Assembly (NCBI GenBank): GCA_043738625.1
Contig: JAYUFR010000111.1
Coordinates: 1 to 16,179, forward strand
Direction of reading: 5' to 3'
DNA length: 16,179 nucleotides
From: JANYCD01 sp043738625
Lineage (GTDB): Bacteria; Pseudomonadota; Gammaproteobacteria; Burkholderiales; Rhodocyclaceae
The first letter of the stretch is position 1. Every line of letters begins with the position of its first letter. Of this stretch, positions 1 through 6,553 are shown piece by piece. The notes below the pieces were generated by a model. It worked only from the letters and a program-made list of their open reading frames with translations. It ran no database searches and was not told the origin of the DNA. Made by a program: the position numbers and the translations under genes.

Positions 1-945
1 TGCGTCGTACGTCGTATAGGCGTCGACGATGCGACCGACGAGGGTGTGGCGCACGACATCGTCGCTCGTGAGAATGGCGAAATGGATGTCATCGACATCG
101 TCGAGCACCTGTCGGACAAGTTGCAGGCCACTCGCCCCCGCCGGAAGGTCCACCTGTGTCACGTCACCCGTGACAACCATCTTCGATCCGAACCCCAGTC
201 GGGTCAAAAACATTTTCATCTGCTCCGGCGTGGTGTTTTGCGCTTCATCGAGGATGATGAAGGCGTGATTGAGGGTACGGCCACGCATGTAGGCCAACGG
301 CGCGATTTCGATATGGCCTTTTTCGAAGGCCCGCGCCACTTTGTCGAAACCCATCAGATCATAGAGCGCATCGTAAAGCGGGCGCAAATAGGGATCGACT
401 TTCTGCGCCAGATCACCGGGCAGAAAGCCGAGCCGCTCACCCGCCTCCACTGCGGGCCGAGTCAGCACAATGCGCTGCACGAGATCACGCTCGAAGGCGT
501 CAACCGCGCTGGCTACGGCGAGATAGGTCTTGCCGGTCCCGGCCGGACCAATGCCGATGGTGATGTCGTGTTCCTGTATCTGATGCAGGTACTGCACTTG
601 ATGCGTGGTACGGCCATGCAGGTCGGCCTTGCGCGTCAGCAGGCCGGTAACCGATTGTTGCCCCGGGCTGCGATTGGTGATTTCTATCAGTCCAAGCTGA
701 ACCTCATCTATCGACAGCGGTGCAGTCGATAGATCATAAAAATGTCGCAAGGCGTCTGCTGCAAGCCGGGCTTGCACCGTACTGCCCGATACCCGGCAGT
801 GTTCGCCACGCCGGGAAATCGTTACGTCAAACGCCGCTTCGATCTGGCGCAGATTCTCGTCGATGGCGCCACACAGATTCGCCAGCCGCGCATTGTCGAT
901 GGGCGCAAATGCGACTTCGACGACTTTTGGCTTCGCGATATTCAT
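1..945 (-). CDS. phoH: PhoH-like ATPase (3' end cut by window edge)
   Basis: Cytoplasmic P-loop ATPase of the PhoH/YbeZ family, linked in other bacteria to RNA metabolism and usually encoded beside the rRNA endonuclease gene ybeY. The 315 residues present hold an N-terminal nucleic-acid-binding-like region (about 1-90), a Walker A motif GPAGTGKT (about 133-140) and a Walker B stretch FIILDEAQN (about 229-237). The frame is open to base 1, and the last residues (VVRHTLVGRIVDAY) match the usual C-terminal region, so probably only a few to a few tens of residues are missing. The ATG lies at 945 and overlaps the miaB stop by four bases (ATGA), so translation is probably coupled to miaB. Family assignment is firm; the cellular role is less well settled for the whole family. 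Confidence 0.95.
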   Translation of the reverse strand, partial: MNIAKPKVVEVAFAPIDNARLANLCGAIDENLRQIEAAFDVTISRRGEHCRVSGSTVQARLAADALRHFYDLSTAPLSIDEVQLGLIEITNRSPGQQSVTGLLTRKADLHGRTTHQVQYLHQIQEHDITIGIGPAGTGKTYLAVASAVDAFERDLVQRIVLTRPAVEAGERLGFLPGDLAQKVDPYLRPLYDALYDLMGFDKVARAFEKGHIEIAPLAYMRGRTLNHAFIILDEAQNTTPEQMKMFLTRLGFGSKMVVTGDVTQVDLPAGASGLQLVRQVLDDVDDIHFAILTSDDVVRHTLVGRIVDAYTTYDA

Positions 946-2273
946 ACAGGCATCACTTCTCCGCGCAGCGTGTGCGGAGAAACTGCGGTGATGCGAACCT
1001 CAATGAAGTGATTGATCAAACGCGCCGGGCCGGCAAAGTTAACCACGCGGTTATTGTCGGTACGGCCCGCCAGTTCTGCCGCATCCTTGCGGGCATGACT
1101 TTCCACCAGCACCCGCTGTACGGTGCCGACCATCTTTTCAGAAATGGCGAAAGCCTGATCATTGATGCACTTCTGCAAACGCATCAGTCGCTGCGCTTTC
1201 ACTTCAGCCGGCGTATCGTCGGCCAGGTCAGACGCAGGTGTACCGGGGCGCGGACTATAAACGAAGGAGAAGCTGGCATCGAAATCGACATCCTTTATCA
1301 GTTGCATGGTTTTCTCGAAATCCTCATCGGTCTCACCGGGAAAGCCGACGATGAAATCCGAGGTCAGCGATATGTCGGGCCGCACCGCCCTGAGTTTGCG
1401 TACCAGTGACTTGTACTCGAGCGCGGTGTAACCACGTTTCATCGCGGCGAGAATGCGATCAGATCCGGCCTGCACCGGCAGATGCAAGTGGGAAACAAGC
1501 TTGGGCACTTTGGCGTAGGTCTCGATCAGGCGCGCACTCATCTCGCGCGGATGCGAGGTGGTGTAGCGGATGCGCTCGATGGCCGGCATTTCGGCGATGG
1601 TCTCGATCAGGAATGCCAGATCAACATGCGCATCACTGCCAGTCATCGACCCACGATAGGCATTGACGTTCTGCCCGAGCAGCGTGACTTCCTTGACACC
1701 CTGCGCGGCCAAGCCTGCGACTTCGGTCAACACGTCCTCCAGCGGACGTGAAATCTCTTCGCCGCGCGTGTAGGGAACAACACAGAACGTACAGTACTTT
1801 GAGCAACCTTCCATGATGGAGACAAAGGCCCACCCACCGCTTGCCTGCGCCGGCGGCAAGGCATCAAACTTTTCGATTTCCGGAAATGAAATGTCCACTT
1901 GCGGTCGGCCGCTTTTGCGCCGTGCCGCGATCATCTGCGGCAGACGGTGCAGGGTCTGCGGACCGAACACGATGTCGACATACGGCATGCGTTCGACAAT
2001 CGCCTTGCCTTCCTGGCTCGCCACGCAGCCGCCAACGCCGATCAGCAGATCAGGGTTTTGCTGTTTCAAGTGCCTGATCCGGCCAAGGTCGTGGAACACC
2101 TTCTCCTGCGCTTTGTCACGCACCGAGCAGGTATTGAACAGGATGATATCGGCCTCTTCGGGAGAACCTGTTTTTACGGCGCCCTCACTCACGGCGAGGA
2201 CGTCGGCCATCTTGTCGGAATCGTATTCGTTCATCTGGCAACCGAAGGTGCGGATGAACAATTTCTTCGCCAT
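942..2273 (-). CDS. miaB: tRNA-2-methylthio-N6-dimethylallyladenosine synthase MiaB
   Basis: Radical SAM methylthiotransferase that converts i6A37 to ms2i6A37 in tRNAs reading UNN codons. The 443 residues match the usual family length and order. The N-terminal domain carries the three cysteines of the auxiliary 4Fe-4S cluster (Cys12 in RTFGCQMN, Cys49 in NTCSVRDKAQEK, Cys83 in GVGGCVA). The radical SAM core has CX3CX2C at Cys157, Cys161 and Cys164 (EGCSKYCTFCVVPYTRG). A TRAM RNA-binding domain fills about 378-440. The ATG at 2273 gives the conserved start KKLFIRTFGCQMNEYDSDKM; the ribosome site in front is weak. The gene overlaps phoH by four bases, and a good -10 box lies 33 bases upstream. 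No defect seen. Confidence 0.97.
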   Translation of the reverse strand: MAKKLFIRTFGCQMNEYDSDKMADVLAVSEGAVKTGSPEEADIILFNTCSVRDKAQEKVFHDLGRIRHLKQQNPDLLIGVGGCVASQEGKAIVERMPYVDIVFGPQTLHRLPQMIAARRKSGRPQVDISFPEIEKFDALPPAQASGGWAFVSIMEGCSKYCTFCVVPYTRGEEISRPLEDVLTEVAGLAAQGVKEVTLLGQNVNAYRGSMTGSDAHVDLAFLIETIAEMPAIERIRYTTSHPREMSARLIETYAKVPKLVSHLHLPVQAGSDRILAAMKRGYTALEYKSLVRKLRAVRPDISLTSDFIVGFPGETDEDFEKTMQLIKDVDFDASFSFVYSPRPGTPASDLADDTPAEVKAQRLMRLQKCINDQAFAISEKMVGTVQRVLVESHARKDAAELAGRTDNNRVVNFAGPARLINHFIEVRITAVSPHTLRGEVMPV

Positions 2274-2305
2274 GGGGAATCTCGTGATGGGGAAGCAGGG
2301 CCGCG

Positions 2306-2334
2306 ATTATACGACGTCCCGTTCCACCTGAAAT
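2306..2334 (-). promoter_or_regulatory. Candidate sigma-70 promoter for miaB-phoH
   Basis: Read on the minus strand, a perfect TATAAT occupies 2311 to 2306. A weak -35 (ATTTCA, three of six consensus bases) lies 17 bases upstream at 2334 to 2329. Transcription would begin near 2299, giving a leader of about 26 nt before the miaB ATG. The call rests mainly on the -10 box and its position; no start site is demonstrated. Confidence 0.45.
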
Positions 2335-2381
2335 GGTGTCGGCGCTCCCAGTTCGGTAACCCGGCAGTCTGCAAACACGCG

Positions 2382-3065
2382 CTAACCGATCATTACCGTC
2401 AGTGATTCAAGGCCCTGCACCTTGGCCATCAGCCTGTCACCCTTGACCACCGGGCCAACCCCGGCGGGCGTGCCGGTGAAGATCAGGTCACCCGGACACA
2501 GCTCCACCAATTGCGACAAGCGGTTGATGATTTCAGGGATCTTCCAGATCATCTCGCCAACATCACCGCTCTGCCGTAGTTCGCCATTGACCTTGAGTTG
2601 TATCCTGCCGCGCGTGATCACGCCGGATTGATACTTTGATGTGATCGCGGAACACGGCGCAGAGAAATCGAAACCTTTGGCCATGTCCCACGGCTGGCCT
2701 TTGGCCTTGGCGGCTGCTTGCAGGTCGCGTCGCGTCATGTCGAGGCCGACGGCATAACCGAAGATGCAGTCGTTGGCCCGCTCCACCGCAATGTCGCGGC
2801 CGCCGGATTGCAGCGCCACCACCAGTTCCACTTCGTGATGCAGATTTTGTGTTGCTGGCGGATAAGGCATCACCGGGTTGCCATGCAGGATCGCGCTGGC
2901 CGGCTTGGTGAAAAAGAACGGCGCCTCACGCTCGGGGTCGCTGCCCATCTCACGTGCATGGTCGGCATAGTTGCGGGCGATGCAATAGATGCGGCGCACC
3001 GGAAAGGGTTTGCTGGAAGTAACCGGAAGCATAACTACCGGGGCAGGTGGGAAAGCGTAGTCCAT
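2382..3065 (-). CDS. Fumarylacetoacetate hydrolase family protein (probable acylpyruvate/fumarylpyruvate hydrolase type)
   Basis: Small cytoplasmic metal-dependent enzyme of the FAH fold, 227 residues, the single-domain length seen in bacterial acylpyruvases and fumarylpyruvate hydrolases. Family features are visible in order: IYCIARNYADHA (about 26-37), FFTKP (51-55), the metal ligands in NLHHEVELVVAL (Glu78, Glu80) and Asp109 in GYAVGLDMTRRD, Lys130 in the MAKGFDFSAP segment, and GDLIFTGTPAGVGPV near the C-terminus. These indicate C-C bond hydrolysis of an acylpyruvate-like 2,4-dioxo acid, or an oxaloacetate tautomerase/decarboxylase activity, which this group also shows. No aromatic-degradation genes adjoin it, so the substrate cannot be inferred. 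The ATG at 3065 is preceded by an AGGA-type ribosome site. Confidence 0.9.
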   Translation of the reverse strand: MDYAFPPAPVVMLPVTSSKPFPVRRIYCIARNYADHAREMGSDPEREAPFFFTKPASAILHGNPVMPYPPATQNLHHEVELVVALQSGGRDIAVERANDCIFGYAVGLDMTRRDLQAAAKAKGQPWDMAKGFDFSAPCSAITSKYQSGVITRGRIQLKVNGELRQSGDVGEMIWKIPEIINRLSQLVELCPGDLIFTGTPAGVGPVVKGDRLMAKVQGLESLTVMIG

Positions 3066-3123
3066 GCATGGAATCCTGAATCGTGGTCAGGCCGGATTGT
3101 AGGGCAGCGCACCGGGCGCAGCC

Positions 3124-3152
3124 TTGACACCGACGACGCGTTACGCTGTCAA
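3124..3152. promoter_or_regulatory. Imperfect inverted repeat upstream of the FAH-family gene
   Basis: TTGACA (3124-3129) and TGTCAA (3147-3152) are inverted copies 17 bases apart, in the 110-bp gap between the FAH-family gene and the 117-residue gene. On the minus strand a TACAAT box (3101 to 3096) lies downstream, about 31 bases before the FAH start, but it has no good -35 at the right distance. It could be an operator or a chance arrangement. Confidence 0.2.
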
Positions 3153-3175
3153 CCGCGCCTGGTATCGGAATTTTT

Positions 3176-3529
3176 TCAAACGTAAAACGTGAACAGCTCG
3201 GGTCGTTTCTGGCGATATAACCGCAGCCACATGATGGTAGCCGGCACCAGCGAACGCGCTGCGAACCACAGCGCCTCGTCGGCCTTGGCTTTGCGGCCCT
3301 TCAATGCGCGGGTCATCACTTTCCAGCCGGCCCATTCCAGTTCCGGCATGCGGTCGCGGGTCGCGGCGGAAATTTCGGCAATCATGCCGGCCATGATCAG
3401 CAGTTGACGCTGCACTTCGGCGCAGGTCAGGCGCGAAGCCAACAGTTCGTCCTGGTCCGCGTCCTCGGTTAGTATCAACACCGTGCTGGCAGCTTGCTCG
3501 ATAATTGTGAACAATACGGCGTTCAACAT
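3176..3529 (-). CDS. Small helical protein of unknown function, possibly distant HepT/DUF86-like
   Basis: A 117-residue, mostly alpha-helical soluble protein without signal peptide or membrane segment. I chose the ATG at 3529 because GGGAG stands seven bases before it; an in-frame ATG at 3565 would add 12 residues, and a far longer reading to 3928 would run antisense through selO. The central stretch QRQLLIMAGMIAEISAATRD followed by MPELEWAGWKVM resembles the DUF86/HepT layout, where a helix is followed by a 'HPEIPW...GMRN'-type segment. However, the ribonuclease R-X4-6-H signature is not present: the equivalent C-terminal helix reads RSLVPATIMWLRLYRQK, with no histidine anywhere nearby. No MNT-type nucleotidyltransferase partner lies alongside. 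It is divergent from selO across a 71-bp gap. That the gene is real is likely; the family link is tentative. Confidence 0.7.
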   Translation of the reverse strand: MLNAVLFTIIEQAASTVLILTEDADQDELLASRLTCAEVQRQLLIMAGMIAEISAATRDRMPELEWAGWKVMTRALKGRKAKADEALWFAARSLVPATIMWLRLYRQKRPELFTFYV

Positions 3530-3600
3530 TCGAATTCTCCCGACAATGATGTTATCCCGACTCATGCAAGCCCCGTGCCGATCAACCGAGACACCCCTCC

Positions 3601-5109
3601 ATGATGAATGACAGAATTGAGCTCGCCGCATGGAGTGCGGCACCACTCGACCCGAGTTATGCCACGCTGGGTGCACCCTATCATCAACCGGTCGCCCCCA
3701 CACCGCTGTCACAACCGCGACTGTTGCACCATTCTGCAACACTGGCGCGTGAGCTGGGGCTTGACGGCGCAGCCATGGGTTCGCCCGAGCTGCTCGCCAC
3801 GCTGGTCGGCAACACCCCATGGCCCGGTTACGTACCCCATGCCTCAGTGTATGCCGGGCACCAGTTCGGCACTTTTGTAGCGCAATTGGGCGATGGCCGT
3901 GCACTGATGATTGCCGAGTTGCGGACACAGGACGGCCGCCACCTCGAACTCCAGCTCAAGGGCGCCGGCCGCACGCCTTACTCGCGCGGCGCCGACGGCC
4001 GCGCCGTGCTGCGCTCGTCGATCCGCGAATATCTGGGTTCGGAAGCCATGCACGCACTCGGCGTGCCCACCACGCGCTGCCTCAGCGTGGCAGGCGCAGC
4101 CGATCCGGTGTTTCGCGAAACTACCGAAACCGCTGCGGTGGTGTGCCGCGTCGCACCCAGTTTCGTGCGCTTCGGCCACTTCGAATTCTTCTACCATCGT
4201 GGCGCGCATCAATACCTGGCGCCACTCGCCGATCATGTCATCAATGAACATTTTCCGCATCTGGCCGGACAACCGGATCGCTACGCCACATGGCTGGGCG
4301 AAGTCGTTGAACGCACTGCGCGACTCGTGGCGCAATGGCAGACGCTGGGTTTCTGCCACGGGGTAATGAACACCGACAACTTTTCCATTCTCGGGCTCAC
4401 CATCGACTACGGCCCGTTCGGTTTCCTGGACCACTTTCACCCGCACCATATCTGCAACCACTCCGACGACGCCGGCCGTTACGCCTATAGCGCACAACCG
4501 GAAGTCGGGCAATGGAATTGCGCGCAGTTGTTGCAGGCCACCCTGCCTCTGCTGCCGGGCACACCGGAGCAGGCAGTTGCAATCGCCCAGGAAATTTATG
4601 CGCGTTATGCGCCGGTGTATTCGCAGGCGGCGCTGCGCGGCTGGGCCGACAAGCTCGGCCTGCGTGAGTTGCACGATGGCGACGCCGACCTGCTCAACAG
4701 TTTTCTGGGCATCCTGCATCGCGGCAAGAGCGACTTCACGCGCAGCTTCCGCCATCTCGCACGCGTGCGTACCGATGCCGACACGCCGGCCATCGACGTG
4801 CGCGAGGAAATCGCCGACCTCGCCGCCTTCGACGCCTGGATCGTCAAGTATCGCGCCCGGCTCAGGACCGAACAAAACACCGACGATAGCGTCCGTGCCG
4901 AACGCATGAATCGCGTCAACCCCAAGTACGTATTGCGCAACCATCTGGCACAGGCGGCCATCGAACAAGCGCAGCAGGGTGACATAGCGGAATTGGATCG
5001 ATTGGCGACGCTACTGGCCCACCCTTACGACGAACAACCCGCAATGGAGCACTACGCCACCGAGCCGCCGGAACAACTGCGTCATATCGAAGTGAGTTGT
5101 TCGTCCTGA
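3601..5109 (+). CDS. selO: Protein adenylyltransferase SelO (YdiU/UPF0061 family)
   Basis: Pseudokinase-fold enzyme that transfers AMP from ATP to Ser/Thr/Tyr of target proteins and is linked to oxidative-stress responses in other organisms. The 502 residues (E. coli homologue about 480) are complete. Visible are YAGHQFGTFVAQLGDGRA (about 84-101), the inverted-ATP-binding region LQLKGAGRTPYSRGADGRA with Lys120, SSIREYLGSEAMHALGVPTT, the active-site HGVMNTDN (253-260, Asp259) and metal-binding IDYGPFGFLD (Asp269). The C-terminus ends HIEVSCSS: bacterial members keep Cys where eukaryotic SelO has selenocysteine. Two in-frame ATG codons (3601, 3604) stand at the start; neither has a strong ribosome site. 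It is the only plus-strand gene in the left block. Confidence 0.96.
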   Translation: MMNDRIELAAWSAAPLDPSYATLGAPYHQPVAPTPLSQPRLLHHSATLARELGLDGAAMGSPELLATLVGNTPWPGYVPHASVYAGHQFGTFVAQLGDGRALMIAELRTQDGRHLELQLKGAGRTPYSRGADGRAVLRSSIREYLGSEAMHALGVPTTRCLSVAGAADPVFRETTETAAVVCRVAPSFVRFGHFEFFYHRGAHQYLAPLADHVINEHFPHLAGQPDRYATWLGEVVERTARLVAQWQTLGFCHGVMNTDNFSILGLTIDYGPFGFLDHFHPHHICNHSDDAGRYAYSAQPEVGQWNCAQLLQATLPLLPGTPEQAVAIAQEIYARYAPVYSQAALRGWADKLGLRELHDGDADLLNSFLGILHRGKSDFTRSFRHLARVRTDADTPAIDVREEIADLAAFDAWIVKYRARLRTEQNTDDSVRAERMNRVNPKYVLRNHLAQAAIEQAQQGDIAELDRLATLLAHPYDEQPAMEHYATEPPEQLRHIEVSCSS

Positions 5110-5150
5110 ATACGCGACTCTCGGCACATTGCAAACATACAGACGTACTA

Positions 5151-5624
5151 TTAATTTTGGGTTACGGATGGATGCAGAGAAATTTCCCGGCTATCTTCGA
5201 TCATTGTTAATGTCAAAATCGGTGGAGTCAATTGGCTCACAAATGCTAGTGTGTAGCGCAGCATGAGGTGCAGCATTGGACCGGCGCGATTGAACTCGTC
5301 TTTTAACTGCTGAGTCTTGATTCGATGACCATGACCGGCGCTTATTCCATCTTGGAACGGCACTGTTTCACCGCCCATGAATTGCGAAATTCCCACGACG
5401 CCCTCATTCCCAATCATTGCGGCTTGGGCGATATTGCCGTTGTTCATGCCGTAGACTATGGTCACGGTGGCGGTGGTCGGAAAATAAAAGTGTTCTCCAT
5501 TCTCTCCCGCATCCCGAATGATTTTACCAAGTGGCATCGGCACGCGCTGGAGGTGAGGGTGAAGGCGGAAGTGTTGCTTATCGCCGAGCACGGCAAGAAG
5601 ATGATTTTTGCTCCGGGGAATGAA
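5151..5624 (-). pseudogene. Truncated Crp/Fnr-family regulator, sensor domain only
   Basis: The reading frame matches the N-terminal cyclic-nucleotide-binding-like domain of a Crp/Fnr regulator family: NHLLAVLGD, then HLQRVPMPLGK, HFYFPTTATVTIVYG, IGNEGVVGISQFMGGET, LKDEFNRAGP and LMLRYTLAFVSQL. After this last motif (near 5229) similarity stops; about 25 unrelated residues lead to the stop at 5151, so the C-terminal half with the helix-turn-helix is absent. At the 5' end the conserved NHLLA segment is preceded within a few codons by a TGA (5625-5627) and no ATG or GTG; the first usable start, a GTG at 5591, lies inside the domain. Hence it is probably broken at both ends. A translated product could not bind DNA in the usual way. 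The bases between 5110 and about 5228 show nothing recognisable and look more AT-rich than the genes around them. Confidence 0.8.
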
Positions 5625-5703
5625 TCACTGCGGGTGAAGGGGTAGCCATCGTCAACTACAAGTAATGAAACTTCAGGATGTGGCGGCCCTCGGCAAGAGC
5701 CGG

Positions 5704-5742
5704 AAAAAAGATGGCCCGGAAACGGGGAGACCGTTCCGGGCC
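5704..5742 (-). terminator. Strong rho-independent terminator
   Basis: A 12-bp GC-rich stem with one bulged A is formed by 5713-5725 (GGCCCGGAAACGG) and 5731-5742 (CCGTTCCGGGCC), with a five-base loop. On the minus strand it is followed by ATC and six T (5709 to 5704). The plus strand has no T tract after it, so it acts on minus-strand transcripts. It stands between the Crp/Fnr remnant and the IS relic, with no intact gene left to terminate. Confidence 0.6.
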
Positions 5743-5815
5743 GGGTAATACAACTGCTCAGCTCAGGGGAAAGCGAGCAGCCATGTGCATTTTTTCCGAC
5801 TTCGCAAGTTTGCTC
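5704..5815 (-). ncRNA. Possible small RNA or leader remnant (speculative)
   Basis: On the minus strand, the segment from the operator-like palindrome to the terminator at 5704 would give a transcript of about 110 nt. It has a second hairpin (CTGCTC at 5775-5780 pairing with GAGCAG at 5754-5759) ahead of the terminator stem. Inside lies an 11-codon frame at 5790-5758 (MHMAARFPLS then TGA), with an A-rich GGAAAAA in front. No clear -10/-35 pair is visible. It may equally be the 3' end of a gene mostly removed by the adjacent IS-related deletion. Confidence 0.2.
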
Positions 5816-5831
5816 TGTACGTTTGCGAACA
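5816..5831. promoter_or_regulatory. Operator-like 16-bp palindrome
   Basis: TGTACG-TTTG-CGAACA: the half sites pair at five of six positions around a four-base centre. It lies about 190 bp upstream of the Crp/Fnr remnant. From memory, similar TGTWCG-N4-CGWACA palindromes occur in betaproteobacteria near this regulator family and small stress genes; I could not check this here. It would fit a binding site left behind after the regulator decayed. Confidence 0.35.
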
Positions 5832-5847
5832 CAACGCAAACTTTTTT
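5821..5847 (+). terminator. Terminator-like hairpin, plus strand
   Basis: GTTTGCG (5821-5827) and CGCAAAC (5835-5841) form a perfect 7-bp stem with a 7-base loop, followed by six T (5842-5847). A competing stem pairs TTCGCAA (5801-5807) with TTGCGAA (5823-5829). No plus-strand gene lies directly upstream, and the stem overlaps the operator-like palindrome, so the function is uncertain. Confidence 0.3.
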
Positions 5848-5900
5848 GGTTGGCGATGTGGCGACGGGAGTATTCAAATTCGTCAGATCATGAATGATGG

Positions 5901-5922
5901 CCTTAGTCTGAACAGACTAAGG
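5901..5922. repeat. Perfect 10-bp inverted repeat beside the IS relic
   Basis: CCTTAGTCTG (5901-5910) is followed by AA and by its exact reverse complement (5913-5922). It stands just beyond the truncated 3' end of the transposase relic. No T tract follows on either strand, so it is not a standard terminator. It could be a recombination-related or IS-end structure. Confidence 0.5.
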
Positions 5923-5934
5923 CTAGGTTCACTT

Positions 5935-6500
5935 TCGAACAGAGGGGAAACTGTCGGAGCCGTGCAGGTCAATCTCCTCGTACTTGACGCTCTTCCACAT
6001 CTGCTCGACGAAGACTTTGCCCCACCAGCATCCTTAGCCATCCATGCTGATTTGGATGCTCATCTGTTGGAATACGCTGATGAAGGCCGAGCTGGTAAAT
6101 TGGCTGCCTGGTCGGTATTCATGATCTCGGGCGCTCCATGCATCATGGATGGCTCTTCCAATACATCGACACATGCATCGGGCGTCAGGCTGTTCGACAG
6201 GCGCCAAGCGAGTGCGCGGCGTGTTGCCCAGTCGAGCATCGCCGTCAGGTACACAAAGCCTCGGCTCAGCGGAATGTACGTCGTATCCATCGCCAAAACC
6301 TGGTTAGGTTGACCGATGGTGAGGCTGCGCAGCAGGTAGGGATAGATCCGTTGCGCCTGGTTGTCGCCTACCGTGGCGAAGACGCCGCAGGCGTTCTCCA
6401 GCACTGCGTCTTCCTTTGGGTAATCCGGTTCCTCGGCTAACACGGCCAACGTCTGGTCGCCCTTGAGGGCGGCGATTGCTACCTTGGCCTTGTCTTTCCA
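5935..6500 (-). pseudogene. IS3-family transposase relic (orfA fragment joined to orfB)
   Basis: Reading leftward, WKDKAKVAIAALKGDQTLAVLAE (from 6500) matches the start of an IS3-family OrfA. It then runs in frame into OrfB at RIYPYLLRSLTI and NQVLAMDTTYIPLSRGFVYL, with DDE-domain motifs MDTTYIP, YLTAMLDWA and PEIMNTDQ. The rest of OrfA and the start of OrfB are deleted. After NTDQ one G is missing from a GGGC run (about 6105-6109) and the frame shifts. The continuation FTSSAFISVFQQMSIQISMDG meets a TAA where Lys is usual, then resumes as VFVEQMWKSVKYEEIDLHGSD and stops at SVRK. The C-terminal 50-60 residues are absent. Several independent lesions make it a dead element. No terminal inverted repeats or target duplications can be assigned with confidence. 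Confidence 0.88.
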
Positions 6501-6508
6501 TGCCCCCG

Positions 6509-6553
6509 GCTTCGGTCAAAGCGGTGATCTGTTCTTTCGGTTACGATCCGTGG
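6509..6553 (+). pseudogene. Probable 3' tail of modA (molybdate-binding protein), fused to modB
   Basis: In the modB frame, the codons directly before its ATG read ASVKAVICSFGYDPW. This resembles the C-terminus of periplasmic molybdate-binding proteins, which often end in a sequence such as 'AVIRSFGYD/E'. There is no stop: a TGG stands where a TAG or TGA would be expected, so the tail reads into modB. Everything upstream in modA is gone and the IS3 orfA fragment on the other strand begins within about ten bases. The match is short; the position directly before modB, where modA is normally found, is the main support. Confidence 0.5.

Noticed and set aside
46..732. Plus-strand open frame of 228 codons opposite phoH
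   Set aside because: The minus strand encodes a clear PhoH ATPase with both Walker motifs; the plus frame has no recognisable domain.
3176..3928. A 250-codon version of the HepT-like gene
   Set aside because: Its first 130 or so residues run antisense through selO and are low-complexity in character; a good ribosome site marks the shorter start at 3529.
3844..4968. Long open frame (374 codons) antisense to selO on the minus strand
   Set aside because: It mirrors the selO codons in a GC-rich gene, shows no family motif, and selO itself is a complete, conserved protein.
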